From Streptosporangium subroseum (lineage in GTDB: Bacteria > Actinomycetota > Actinomycetes > Streptosporangiales > Streptosporangiaceae), in contig NZ_FZOD01000039.1 of the NCBI RefSeq assembly GCF_900188345.1, forward strand, positions 25,282-89,281: a DNA stretch of 64,000 bases, written 5' to 3'. Shown piece after piece: positions 32,801 to 40,857 of this stretch. How positions within the stretch are numbered: position 1 is the stretch's first letter; every line of letters begins with the position of its first letter. Both the position numbers and the translations under genes were made by a program. A model generated the notes under the pieces. The model did not search any database, was not told the DNA's origin, and saw only the letters and a program-made list of their open reading frames with translations.

Positions 32801-34919
32801 CGCCCAGCACGAACACGTCTCCGGCACGCGACTCGTAGACCATCTCCTCGTCCAGCTCGCCCACCCGGGAGGACTTCTCCCCGACCAGGAACACGCCGAA
32901 CAGACCGCGGTCGGGAATCGTGCCGCCGTTGGTGACGGCCAGCCGCTGAGCTCCGGGACGGCCCTGCAGCGTGCCGGTGACCCGGTCCCAGACGATGCGG
33001 GGCCGCAGCTCGGCGAACTCCTCGCTCGGATAGCGCCCGGCGAGCATGTCGAGTGTCGCCTCCAGCGCGCTCCGGGGGAGGGTCCTGTACGGCGCGGCGC
33101 GCCGTACCACGCTCTCCAGCTCGTCCACCGTCCACTCGTCCAGTGCCGTCATCGCCACGATCTGCTGGGCGAGCACGTCGAGCGGGTTGCGCGGGTAACG
33201 GAGATCCTCGATCTCCCCAGTTCTCATCCGCTCGGCCACCACGGCCGTCTGGACCAGGTCTCCGCGGTATTTGGGGAAGATCACACCCCGTGAGACGGCT
33301 CCCACCTGGTGCCCGGCCCTGCCGATCCGCTGCAGGCCGCTCGCCACACTCGGCGGCGCCCCCACGCAGGCCACCAGATCCACCGCGCCCATGTCGATGC
33401 CGAGCTCCAGGCTGGAGGTCGCGACCACGGCGGGCAGCCGCCCGGACTTGAGCGCCTCCTCGATCTGGGACCGCTCCTCCTTCGACACCGACCCGTGGTG
33501 GGCCCGCACGATCTCCGGAATCACACCCTTGGCCGCCCCCGCCTGCGCCATCATCGCCGCCGGGGTGGAGATGGATGCAGGAGGGCCGGGGAACCCCTTC
33601 GCCCAGTGCACCGGCCCCGTCTGCTCGGTCATCTCGATAGGCCCTGCCTGCCCGGCCGGCCCCGTCTGTCCGCTCGGCCCCGTCTGCCCGGTCGGTCCTT
33701 CCTGCCCGGTCGGTCCTTCCTGTCCGTTCGGCCCTGCCTGTCCCGTTTGTTCGGCCGACCCCGTCTGCTCTCCCTGCTCTGTCTGCTCTTCCTGCCAGGA
33801 CTGCCCGGCCCGCCCTGCCTGGCCGGGCGGCATGGTCTGCGCGTTCGATCCCGCCTGCCCGGCCTGCTCCGGGTCGCCGGTCCGACGCTCCCAGGCCAGT
33901 TCGTTGAGACGGGTGCAGAGCCGCTCGGCCTGCCGCCGGGAGTTGGCGAACACGATCGTCGAACGATGGTTGCCGATCAGGTGGAACAGCCGCTCCTCGA
34001 CGTGCGGCCAGATGGACCGCCGGGCCGGGGGCTCGGCCGGCCACAGGTCGTCATCGGACCCGGCGGGGGAGGGGGGCGTGTCGAGCTCGGTCATGTCCTC
34101 GATCGGCACGATCACCTCGACCTCGATCACCTTCTCCGAGGGCGGCTGGACCACGGTCGCCGGGCGGGGGCCGCCGAGGAAGGCGGCCACCTCGCTCACC
34201 GGTCGCACGGTCGCAGACAGGCCGACACGCTGTGCGGGCCGGGCCAGCAGGGCGTCGAGCCGCTCCAGGCTGAGGGCCAGGTGCGCGCCGCGCTTGGTGG
34301 CCGCCACCGCGTGCACCTCGTCGATGATGACCGTCTCCACACCGCGCAGCGCCTCGCGGGCCTGACTGGTCAGCAGCAGGAACAGCGACTCGGGGGTCGT
34401 GATGAGGATGTCCGTGGGTTTGGCGGCGAACCGGCGCCGCTCCTCGGGAGAGGTGTCGCCCGACCGGATCGCCACCGAGATGTCCGGCACCGGGAGACCG
34501 AGTCGCCGTGCGGTCTGCTTCAGCCCGGCCAGGGGCGCCCGGAGGTTGCGCTCGACGTCCACCGCCAGGGCTTTGAGCGGTGACACGTAGAGAACCCGGC
34601 ACCGCCGTGGGGGCTCGTCCTTCGTGGAGTCCTTCCTGGACCGCTTTCGCCCATCCTTGATCTCCGCGGCGGGTACGTGGACGACGGAGGACTGCTCCGA
34701 CGCCAGCCGGTCGAGTGACCACAGGAAGGCGGCCAGCGTCTTGCCGGATCCGGTGGGCGCGACCACCAGGGTGTTGTCGCCTCGGGCGATCGACGACCAG
34801 GCGCCCTCCTGGGCGGCGGTGGGTGCGGCGAAGGCCCCGGTGAACCAGTCTCTGGTCATCTGGGTGAAGTGATCGAGCGCCCCGTCACCACTCGCAGGCC
34901 CGTGGTCCGCCTTGCTCAT
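29832..34919 (-). CDS. lhr: Large ATP-dependent helicase Lhr, with collagen-like insert
   Basis: A 1695-residue superfamily 2 helicase of the long Lhr type, which unwinds DNA:RNA or DNA duplexes in DNA repair. Seen: Walker A APTGSGKT near residue 60, the DEVH box in IIDEVHAVAATKRG, SATVRP (motif III), the second RecA domain with SSLELGIDMG and QRIGRAGHQ, then the winged-helix and the long C-terminal domains. Normal Lhr is about 1500-1550 residues; the surplus is partly a low-complexity insert at about residues 348-440 inside RecA domain 2, and a second Ala/Asp/Lys-rich stretch near residues 750-815. ATG 34919 has GGAGG 7 nt upstream (GTG 34922 possible). It is the housekeeping gene bordering the peptide cluster. 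Confidence 0.95.
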   Translation of the reverse strand: MSKADHGPASGDGALDHFTQMTRDWFTGAFAAPTAAQEGAWSSIARGDNTLVVAPTGSGKTLAAFLWSLDRLASEQSSVVHVPAAEIKDGRKRSRKDSTKDEPPRRCRVLYVSPLKALAVDVERNLRAPLAGLKQTARRLGLPVPDISVAIRSGDTSPEERRRFAAKPTDILITTPESLFLLLTSQAREALRGVETVIIDEVHAVAATKRGAHLALSLERLDALLARPAQRVGLSATVRPVSEVAAFLGGPRPATVVQPPSEKVIEVEVIVPIEDMTELDTPPSPAGSDDDLWPAEPPARRSIWPHVEERLFHLIGNHRSTIVFANSRRQAERLCTRLNELAWERRTGDPEQAGQAGSNAQTMPPGQAGRAGQSWQEEQTEQGEQTGSAEQTGQAGPNGQEGPTGQEGPTGQTGPSGQTGPAGQAGPIEMTEQTGPVHWAKGFPGPPASISTPAAMMAQAGAAKGVIPEIVRAHHGSVSKEERSQIEEALKSGRLPAVVATSSLELGIDMGAVDLVACVGAPPSVASGLQRIGRAGHQVGAVSRGVIFPKYRGDLVQTAVVAERMRTGEIEDLRYPRNPLDVLAQQIVAMTALDEWTVDELESVVRRAAPYRTLPRSALEATLDMLAGRYPSEEFAELRPRIVWDRVTGTLQGRPGAQRLAVTNGGTIPDRGLFGVFLVGEKSSRVGELDEEMVYESRAGDVFVLGATSWRIEEITADRVLVTPAPGQPGKLPFWHGDTAGRPAELGRAIGAFLREMSSAGADAGAEQGSTTDAGPGTKPGSDGRSAKREEPVQDRTRDSAPNKARDGADSARDGALGRIRAAGLDEFAATNLLSYLAEQRQATGYVPDDRTLLVERFHDELGDWRVVVHSPYGARVHAPWALAIGRRLRERYGVDVQAIHSDDGIVLRIPDTLSDPPSDVAIFDAEEIEQIVTEELGGSALFAARFRECAGRSLLLPRRTPGKRTPLWQQRQRASHLLNVASRYGSFPVVLETMRECLQDVFDVPGLVRLMQDVAARRVRLVEVETAQASPFAASLLFNYIGAFMYEGDAPLAERRAQALSLDTSLLAELLGQADLRELLDPDVIADTERELARLDRPLRDAEALADLLRSHGPLLAADVSLREGDPAWLAELETARRAIRVRVAGQEQWAAIEDAARLRDALGVPLPVGVPHAFLEPVEDPLGDLVARHARTRTPFLAGTAAARFGLGPAVVTDTLRRLAASGRVVNGEFRPGGRGEEWCDAGVLRMLRRRSLARLRKEVEPVSAETLAAFAPAWHGITGSAQRGRPPIDALVGAIEQLQGAAVPASALETLILPSRVPGYDPSLLDELTSSGEVIWAGQGSLPGGDGWVALYFADTAPLLMPGPAEITLTPVHEAILEVLGGGGALFFRELASRTGSLLTGSVTGDMPLAAAVWDLVWSGRITGDTLAPLRTTLGTGRPAHRPAPTRRRRAVLPTRSGPPTVGGRWWLLPGPADDTTQRAHAQAEVLLERHGVVTRGAVTAERLPGGFAAVYQVLRAFEESGRCRRGYFVEGLGGAQFALPGAVDRMRATLMPPPTTTPDPWGGREPARDTRRVVVLAATDPANPYGAALPWPAHPGEVSHKPGRKAGSLVVLVDGHLVLYVERGGKTLLSFVDGDRLQPAVDALALAVRDGALGKLTVERADGTAINDSPLGAALESAGFHPTPRGLRLRA
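33600..33875 (-). repeat. 18-bp in-frame repeats giving collagen-like triplets in Lhr
   Basis: Tandem ~18-bp units, two of them identical (33685-33702 and 33703-33720), encode GQEGPT, GQEGPT, GQTGPS, GQTGPA, GQAGPI, that is ten consecutive Gly-x-y triplets. Looser Gln/Gly/Glu-rich copies lie on the N-terminal side. The frame is kept throughout. Confidence 0.8.
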
Positions 34920-35077
34920 CACGCGCCTCCCCCTTGTGCCGGCTCGACCGTTCCATCCGGGTCACGGCTCCATACTGCCTGCCCCCACCGACAGAATCCG
35001 CCACCGGCGGCCGGGCCGTACGAGGTGAGCGCACCGACGCGCCCGCGGTGAAGCCCGGCACCGCTGTCGCTGGGTAT

Positions 35078-35130
35078 ACATCCCTATAGCTTGGTTTGCA
35101 TCCCCATAAACGGGCATTTCCCTATAAATC
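35078..35130. promoter_or_regulatory. AT-rich triplicated CATCCCTATA-type motif
   Basis: Three related copies, ACATCCCTATA (35078), GCATCCCCATA (35098) and GCATTTCCCTATA (35113), spaced about 20 and 15 bp, lie in an AT-rich pocket between lhr and the VOC gene. They could be repeated regulator sites or include the VOC promoter's -10 region. Confidence 0.45.
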
Positions 35131-35220
35131 CCCGAGGGGTCGATTCATCGTGAGGTGGCCGCCGGGATAGGTTGGCCCTCTCCGGTCTCATAGCCAGAGG
35201 TTCGACGAACATACGACGTA

Positions 35221-35727
35221 GTGAACGGTGAGCTAACGGTGAGCATCGACTATCCGGCCATCGAGGCGGCACGCGAGCGGATCAGGGCAGAGCACCTGAG
35301 GGAGCATCGCCCGCAGAGCAGCGCGAGAGGTCTGCACCACTTCGCCCTGATCTCCTCAGACGTCGAGACGACGATCGCCTTCTATCAGGACCTCCTGGAG
35401 TTTCCCCTGACGGAGATCATCGAGAACCGCGATTACCAGGGGTCCAACCACTTCTTCTTCGACATCGGCAACGGCAACCTGCTGGCCTTCTTCGACTTTC
35501 CCGGCCTGGACCTCGGTCCCTACAAGGAGGTTCTCGGCGGGCTCCACCACATCGCCATCTCCGTGGAACCGGCGGCCTGGGAGCGACTGCGGGGCAAGCT
35601 GGAGGCCGCGGGCGTTCCGCACCAGGTCGAGAGCGGTGTCTCGATCTACTTCATGGACCCCGACGGAGCCCGCCTCGAACTGCTCGCCGACCCGCTCGGC
35701 GAGATGTACGGCTCCCGCGTTCTCTGA
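35221..35727 (+). CDS. VOC (glyoxalase/bleomycin-resistance fold) protein
   Basis: A 168-residue vicinal-oxygen-chelate protein with paired beta-alpha-beta-beta-beta units: LHHFALISSDVETTIAFYQ begins the first, and GGLHHIAISVE the second. ARLELLADP supplies the typical terminal Glu. The His and Glu positions suit a metal site, as in glyoxalase I, dioxygenases or antibiotic-binding proteins. The 35-residue N-terminal extension (EAARERIRAEHLREH) is helical and not part of the fold. The start is uncertain: GTG 35221 or GTG 35239; both have weak ribosome binding sites. It is monocistronic, downstream of the triplicated AT-rich motif. Substrate unknown. Confidence 0.85.
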   Translation: MNGELTVSIDYPAIEAARERIRAEHLREHRPQSSARGLHHFALISSDVETTIAFYQDLLEFPLTEIIENRDYQGSNHFFFDIGNGNLLAFFDFPGLDLGPYKEVLGGLHHIAISVEPAAWERLRGKLEAAGVPHQVESGVSIYFMDPDGARLELLADPLGEMYGSRVL

Positions 35728-35848
35728 TCGACCCCGCCTTCTCCGACGTCTCGACGGGCTCCGGCGGGCGTTCGGAAAGGTTCTGACGGCCAGGCGAAGT
35801 TTCGTCGCGGGCGACGGTTCCATGCTCGCTGGGACCCATACTTGGGGT

Positions 35849-36043
35849 ATGCGCCTGTCGGAGTTCTGGAAGCGGATGAAGCTGCACTTCGGCGATCCGT
35901 ACGCTGAGTCATGGGCTCGCGACTACGTCATCGCCGACCTGGGCGGCCGGACCGCGTTCCAGGCACTGGCCGACGGCGTCGCGGCCAAGGAGGTCTGGCA
36001 CGCCGTGTGCGGGGTGACCGACGTCTCTCCCAGATTGCGCTGA
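35849..36043 (+). CDS. DUF3046 family protein
   Basis: A 64-residue protein (MRLSEFWKRM ... VWHAVC ... VSPRLR) of the DUF3046 family, found almost only in actinobacteria and usually just upstream of recA, as here. Function unknown. The F-W-x-R-M, YAESWARDYV and RTAFQALADG segments are the conserved parts. ATG 35849 has a weak GGGG-rich site upstream. Confidence 0.88.
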   Translation: MRLSEFWKRMKLHFGDPYAESWARDYVIADLGGRTAFQALADGVAAKEVWHAVCGVTDVSPRLR

Positions 36044-36094
36044 GGACGACGCAAAGGATCACCGGATCGGATACGGCGTTGTGTGGTGGCTTAC

Positions 36095-36260
36095 CGGCTC
36101 GGATGCGCCGAAGTCGCGTGTCGGACGGGTTCCCGTCCGGTTGCGCCAGGGCCGGCGCCTAGGGCTCTCCCGCTCGGTGGCGCCAAGGGTGTGCCGAGCG
36201 GTTTCCGAGCCCGGCCACGCCAGGAGCCGATGTTGAAGGGTTCCCGGGCCGGTTGCGCTA
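36095..36260. repeat. Degenerate intergenic repeats (GGTTGCGCCAGGG type)
   Basis: The gap between the DUF3046 gene and the small protein gene contains four imperfect copies of a unit like GGTTCCCGTCCGGTTGCGCCAG (near 36128, 36173, 36208 and 36239), spaced about 30-45 bp. No gene is seen. Confidence 0.5.
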
Positions 36261-36527
36261 GGGATTGGTGCCGAGCAGCTTTCCGACCGAGTCGGCCACG
36301 TGACCGGGATCGTCGGCGCTCTCCTGGCCGGCCGGCGACCACAGAAACAGCCAGCCGTCCTTGGCCGGGGTGGCGAAGACGATCGTCTGTCTCCCGCTGC
36401 CCGGATGCCACACCCAGAGCACGGGGTCGTCGCCCCCGAGCATGCGGCCGACCAGCCCTCGCTCGGGCAGCTCGGCGGCCAGGGACTCAAGATGGGCTAG
36501 GCGTTGCTGCGTAAACGCGCTGGGCAC
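36258..36527 (-). CDS. Small conserved-looking protein, unknown function
   Basis: An 89-residue soluble protein rich in Trp (VLWVWHPGSGRQTIVFATP and DGWLFLWSP regions, quoted in part). The pattern of paired strands followed by an ADSVGKLLG helix suggests a small alpha/beta domain. I do not recognise a named family. GTG 36527 has GAGGTG 9 nt upstream. It is divergent from recA. Codon third positions are strongly G/C, which supports it being coding. Confidence 0.65.
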   Translation of the reverse strand: MPSAFTQQRLAHLESLAAELPERGLVGRMLGGDDPVLWVWHPGSGRQTIVFATPAKDGWLFLWSPAGQESADDPGHVADSVGKLLGTNP

Positions 36528-36776
36528 TTAGGGCACCTCGGGATCCTTTGCCTTCAGGATCACCCCAGGTCAGCTCGGTGACAACAGGTCCGGCGGAATT
36601 CCCAGGAATGTCGCTTCCGGGATGGGGCTCGCCGCCTCCTGTGCGCGGCTTGCTGTTGTTTACTGTGACTTGCTGTGGGTTTTGCCGTGGCTTGTGTCCG
36701 GGCTTGCGTGGCTTGGATCACCCCGGAAACCCCGCCCTGCGCCCCCTGGGAACACGTGATGCCATTGGGCTACGAT

Positions 36777-36790
36777 CGAACAGTCGTTCG
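36777..36790. promoter_or_regulatory. LexA (SOS) box upstream of recA
   Basis: CGAACAGTCGTTCG matches the actinobacterial LexA operator consensus CGAAC-n4-GTTCG exactly. It lies 108 bp before the recA start and is followed by a TATATT element. recA is therefore DNA-damage inducible. The rest of 36528-36897 contains TTG/TGTG-rich sequence with no gene. Confidence 0.88.
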
Positions 36791-36897
36791 GCTATATTGA
36801 ACATGCCGTCGCGCGTGGCGTGCCCTTCCAAAAATGTCGGTGGCACCCCGTAGCTTTCTGGCAACCGATTCAACCCGCAACCCTCCAGGGGGCTTCC

Positions 36898-38013
<1,116 letters not shown>

Positions 38014-38029
38014 TCTGAGCTGATAAACG

Positions 38030-38806
38030 ATGATGGGACCTGACTCCGGTCCGGCCGACGCGGCCGGGCCGAGAGACTGGGGCGCCTGGCCCGACGTTCC
38101 GGAGGCCGGTTCTTCCGGGGCGAGCAGGCGAGGAAGCGGACGGTCGCGGCGTTCGCGCAGGGATCAGCCGGGCGCCTGGGAGGGATTTACCGGCGGCAAG
38201 GACGCGGGCGGCAGAAAGCGGTCGCGAGGCGACTCTCAGGGGATCGTTCCCGACGGGCCGGTCGAGGGGTCACCGGCGAGCCGGGGGCCCGCCGCCGACC
38301 CGGAGGCGGTGGCACGGGGGATCTGCCTGCGACTGCTGACCATGGCGCCGCGCACCCGGGCTCAGCTCGCGGAGGCACTGCGCAAGCGTGAGGTGCCCGA
38401 GGCGGCGGCCGAGGCCGTGCTTGAGCGGTTCTCCGAGGTCGGGCTCATCGATGACGAGGCTTTCGCCGCCGCCTGGGTGAGTTCGCGTCATGCCGGGAGA
38501 GGTCTCGCCCGCAGGGCCCTCGCCTCGGAGCTCCGTCACCGCGGGGTGGACGAAGACGTCGTGAAGGAAGCGGTGGAGCAGCTCGACCCCGAGCAAGAGG
38601 TGGAGACCGCCCGCCGCCTTGTGGAGCGTAAGCTCTCGGCCACCCGCAATCTGGAGCCCGCGGTCAGGACCCGGAGGCTGGCCGGAATGCTTGCCAGAAA
38701 GGGATACGGTCCCGGCCTGGCCTTTAGGGTGATCCGTGAAGCCCTGGAGGACGAGGAGCCGGAAACCCCTGCTTTTCCCGTCGATGTGGACTATCCGCTC
38801 GACTAG
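38030..38806 (+). CDS. recX: RecX regulatory protein with long N-terminal extension
   Basis: A 258-residue RecX, which binds RecA filaments and limits their growth. The three-helix repeat core occupies about residues 90-240 (ICLRLLTMAPRTRAQL, LIDDEAFAAAWV, LARRALASELRHRGV). The first 85 residues are a Ser/Arg/Gly-rich, probably disordered extension not found in short RecX proteins. It is co-transcribed with recA. ATG ATG at 38030/38033; the ribosome binding site is weak, which suggests low or coupled translation. Confidence 0.95.
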   Translation: MMGPDSGPADAAGPRDWGAWPDVPEAGSSGASRRGSGRSRRSRRDQPGAWEGFTGGKDAGGRKRSRGDSQGIVPDGPVEGSPASRGPAADPEAVARGICLRLLTMAPRTRAQLAEALRKREVPEAAAEAVLERFSEVGLIDDEAFAAAWVSSRHAGRGLARRALASELRHRGVDEDVVKEAVEQLDPEQEVETARRLVERKLSATRNLEPAVRTRRLAGMLARKGYGPGLAFRVIREALEDEEPETPAFPVDVDYPLD

Positions 38807-39090
38807 CCCAAAGCTGCTTAACAGCGGGTCTTTGCTTGCTCGTTACCTCTCTGACGCTTAATCTCAACTCCAGTGAGGAGTTACTCCGCGCAGTGCGGAT
38901 TGTCATAGCGGTGCATTACGGATGAGCTGGCTTGGCGGTGCGGGCGGGCGATGGACCGGCGGGAACAGCTGGTGCGGAGCGGGTCCTAGGTTGACATCTG
39001 TCCTGATGGCGCCACCGTCTGTGCTTTCCGTGCCGTGGGTGTGACCCCTCGCGTGCTTGATGTCTGCGACGCGAGGAAGGTGAGGCGCGT

Positions 39091-40713
39091 ATGGATCCGG
39101 TTGTGGTCGTCACGTTGGCAGTAGTGGCGGTTGTGGCTCTTGCCGTGATGACGATAACCGTGCTGATCGTGTTGCTGCGTCGCATCGGCGAGGCGGGCAA
39201 CAAGATCAGTGGTCCCTCTCCCGAGCAGGAGGCGGAGATCCTCGCCGAGCTGGAGAAGGCCCGGAGCGAGGCCACCGATATCCGCGCCAAGGCGGAGAGC
39301 GATGCCGGAGAGATCCTGCGCAGGTCCGAGGCCGCGGTCGAGGCCGCAGCCGAGCTGCGTAAGGAGGCGGAGGCCGAGGGCCGGGTGCTGAAATACGAGC
39401 TCAAGGAGTTCCGCTCCGACCTTGAGCGCAGGGAGAACCGGCTGGCCGAGCGTGAGCAGCGCCTTGACGAGGAGGCCAGACGCCAGGCCGAACGGGCCCG
39501 CAAGCTCGCCGAGACCGAGACCGAGCTGGCCGACCGCCGCGAGGACCTCGACCGGGTCTCCCAGGAACGCAAGGCCATTCTGGAGCGAGTATCCGGACTC
39601 ACCAGCGACCAGGCCAGATCTGAGCTGGTCAGGGAGATCGAGAACCAGGCCAAGCGCGAGGCCGCGCTGATCGTCCGGGAGATCGAGGGCGAGGCCCGCA
39701 AGGAGGGCGAGAAGCGCGCCACCAAGATCGTCACACTGGCGGTCCAGCGCGTGGCCACCGAGCAGACCGCCGAGTCCGTCGTCAGCGTCCTGCACCTGCC
39801 GGGTGACGAGATGAAGGGCCGCATCATCGGCCGTGAGGGCCGCAACATCCGGGCCTTCGAGTCGACCACCGGGGTCAACCTGATCATTGACGACACGCCC
39901 GAAGCGGTGCTGCTGTCATGTTTTGATCCGGTCCGCAGGGAGACCGCCCGGCTGACGCTGGAGAAGCTCGTCCTTGACGGGCGCATCCACCCCCAGCGCA
40001 TCGAGGAGGCTCATGAGCGCAGCAAGGCCGAGGTCCAGGAGCTGTGCGTGCGCGCGGGTGAGGACGCCCTGGTCGAGCTCGGCATCACCGAGATGCACCC
40101 CGAGCTGATCACTCTGCTCGGCCAGCTCCGCTACCGCACGTCCTACGGCCAGAACGTGCTGGGTCATCTCATCGAGTCCGCCCACATCGCCGGGATCATG
40201 GCGGCTGAGCTACGGCTGGACGCGACGCTGCTCAAGCGCTGCACGGTGCTGCACGACATCGGCAAGGCCCTCACCCACGAGGTCGAGGGCAGCCACGCAC
40301 TCATCGGTGCCGAGATCGCCAGGCGTTATGGCGAGCACGAGGACGTCGTCCACGCGATCGAGGCCCACCACAACGAGGTCGAGGTCAAAACCGTCGAGGC
40401 GGTCCTCACCCAGGCCGCCGACGCGATCAGCGGTAGCCGTCCGGGCGCCCGCCGCGAGTCTCTGGAGGCCTACGTCAAGCGCCTGGAGCGTCTGGAGGAG
40501 ATCGCCGTCTCCTACGAGGGTGTCGAGAAGGTCTTCGCCATGCAGGCGGGCCGCGAGATCCGGGTCATGGTGAAGCCGGAGGCGGTCGATGACATCCAGG
40601 CGCAGGTGATCGCCCGCGACGTCGCCAAGCAGATCGAGGAGGAGCTCACCTACCCCGGCCAGATCCGCATCACGGTCGTCCGCGAGTCCCGGTCCACCGA
40701 GTTCGCCCGATAG
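39091..40713 (+). CDS. rny: Ribonuclease Y
   Basis: A 540-residue membrane-anchored endoribonuclease that starts mRNA decay. An N-terminal transmembrane helix (about 3-30), a long charged coiled coil (about 45-200), a KH domain (GRIIGREGRNIRA) and an HD domain (VLHDIGKAL with the metal-binding HD) are in the standard order. ATG 39091 has GTGAGG upstream. The preceding 284 bp (38807-39090) contains a TTGACA element at 38991 but no gene. Confidence 0.97.
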   Translation: MDPVVVVTLAVVAVVALAVMTITVLIVLLRRIGEAGNKISGPSPEQEAEILAELEKARSEATDIRAKAESDAGEILRRSEAAVEAAAELRKEAEAEGRVLKYELKEFRSDLERRENRLAEREQRLDEEARRQAERARKLAETETELADRREDLDRVSQERKAILERVSGLTSDQARSELVREIENQAKREAALIVREIEGEARKEGEKRATKIVTLAVQRVATEQTAESVVSVLHLPGDEMKGRIIGREGRNIRAFESTTGVNLIIDDTPEAVLLSCFDPVRRETARLTLEKLVLDGRIHPQRIEEAHERSKAEVQELCVRAGEDALVELGITEMHPELITLLGQLRYRTSYGQNVLGHLIESAHIAGIMAAELRLDATLLKRCTVLHDIGKALTHEVEGSHALIGAEIARRYGEHEDVVHAIEAHHNEVEVKTVEAVLTQAADAISGSRPGARRESLEAYVKRLERLEEIAVSYEGVEKVFAMQAGREIRVMVKPEAVDDIQAQVIARDVAKQIEEELTYPGQIRITVVRESRSTEFAR

Positions 40714-40724
40714 CGCGCCGCATG

Positions 40725-40743
40725 CGACCGGCGACACCGGTCG
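40725..40743. terminator. Short hairpin after rny
   Basis: CGACCGG and CCGGTCG form a 7-bp stem with a 5-nt loop just after the rny stop, in the gap to the convergent peptidase gene. Moderate support as a bidirectional terminator. Confidence 0.4.
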
Positions 40744-40857
40744 GGGCTGCGCGACCAAGGGCGATCGAGGACGACCAGGACGTCAGGGCATGGGAGGTCC
40801 GCCGATATGCGACCCGGGCACCAGGTACGGCGGGCCTGCCGGTAGGCGATCCGGATG

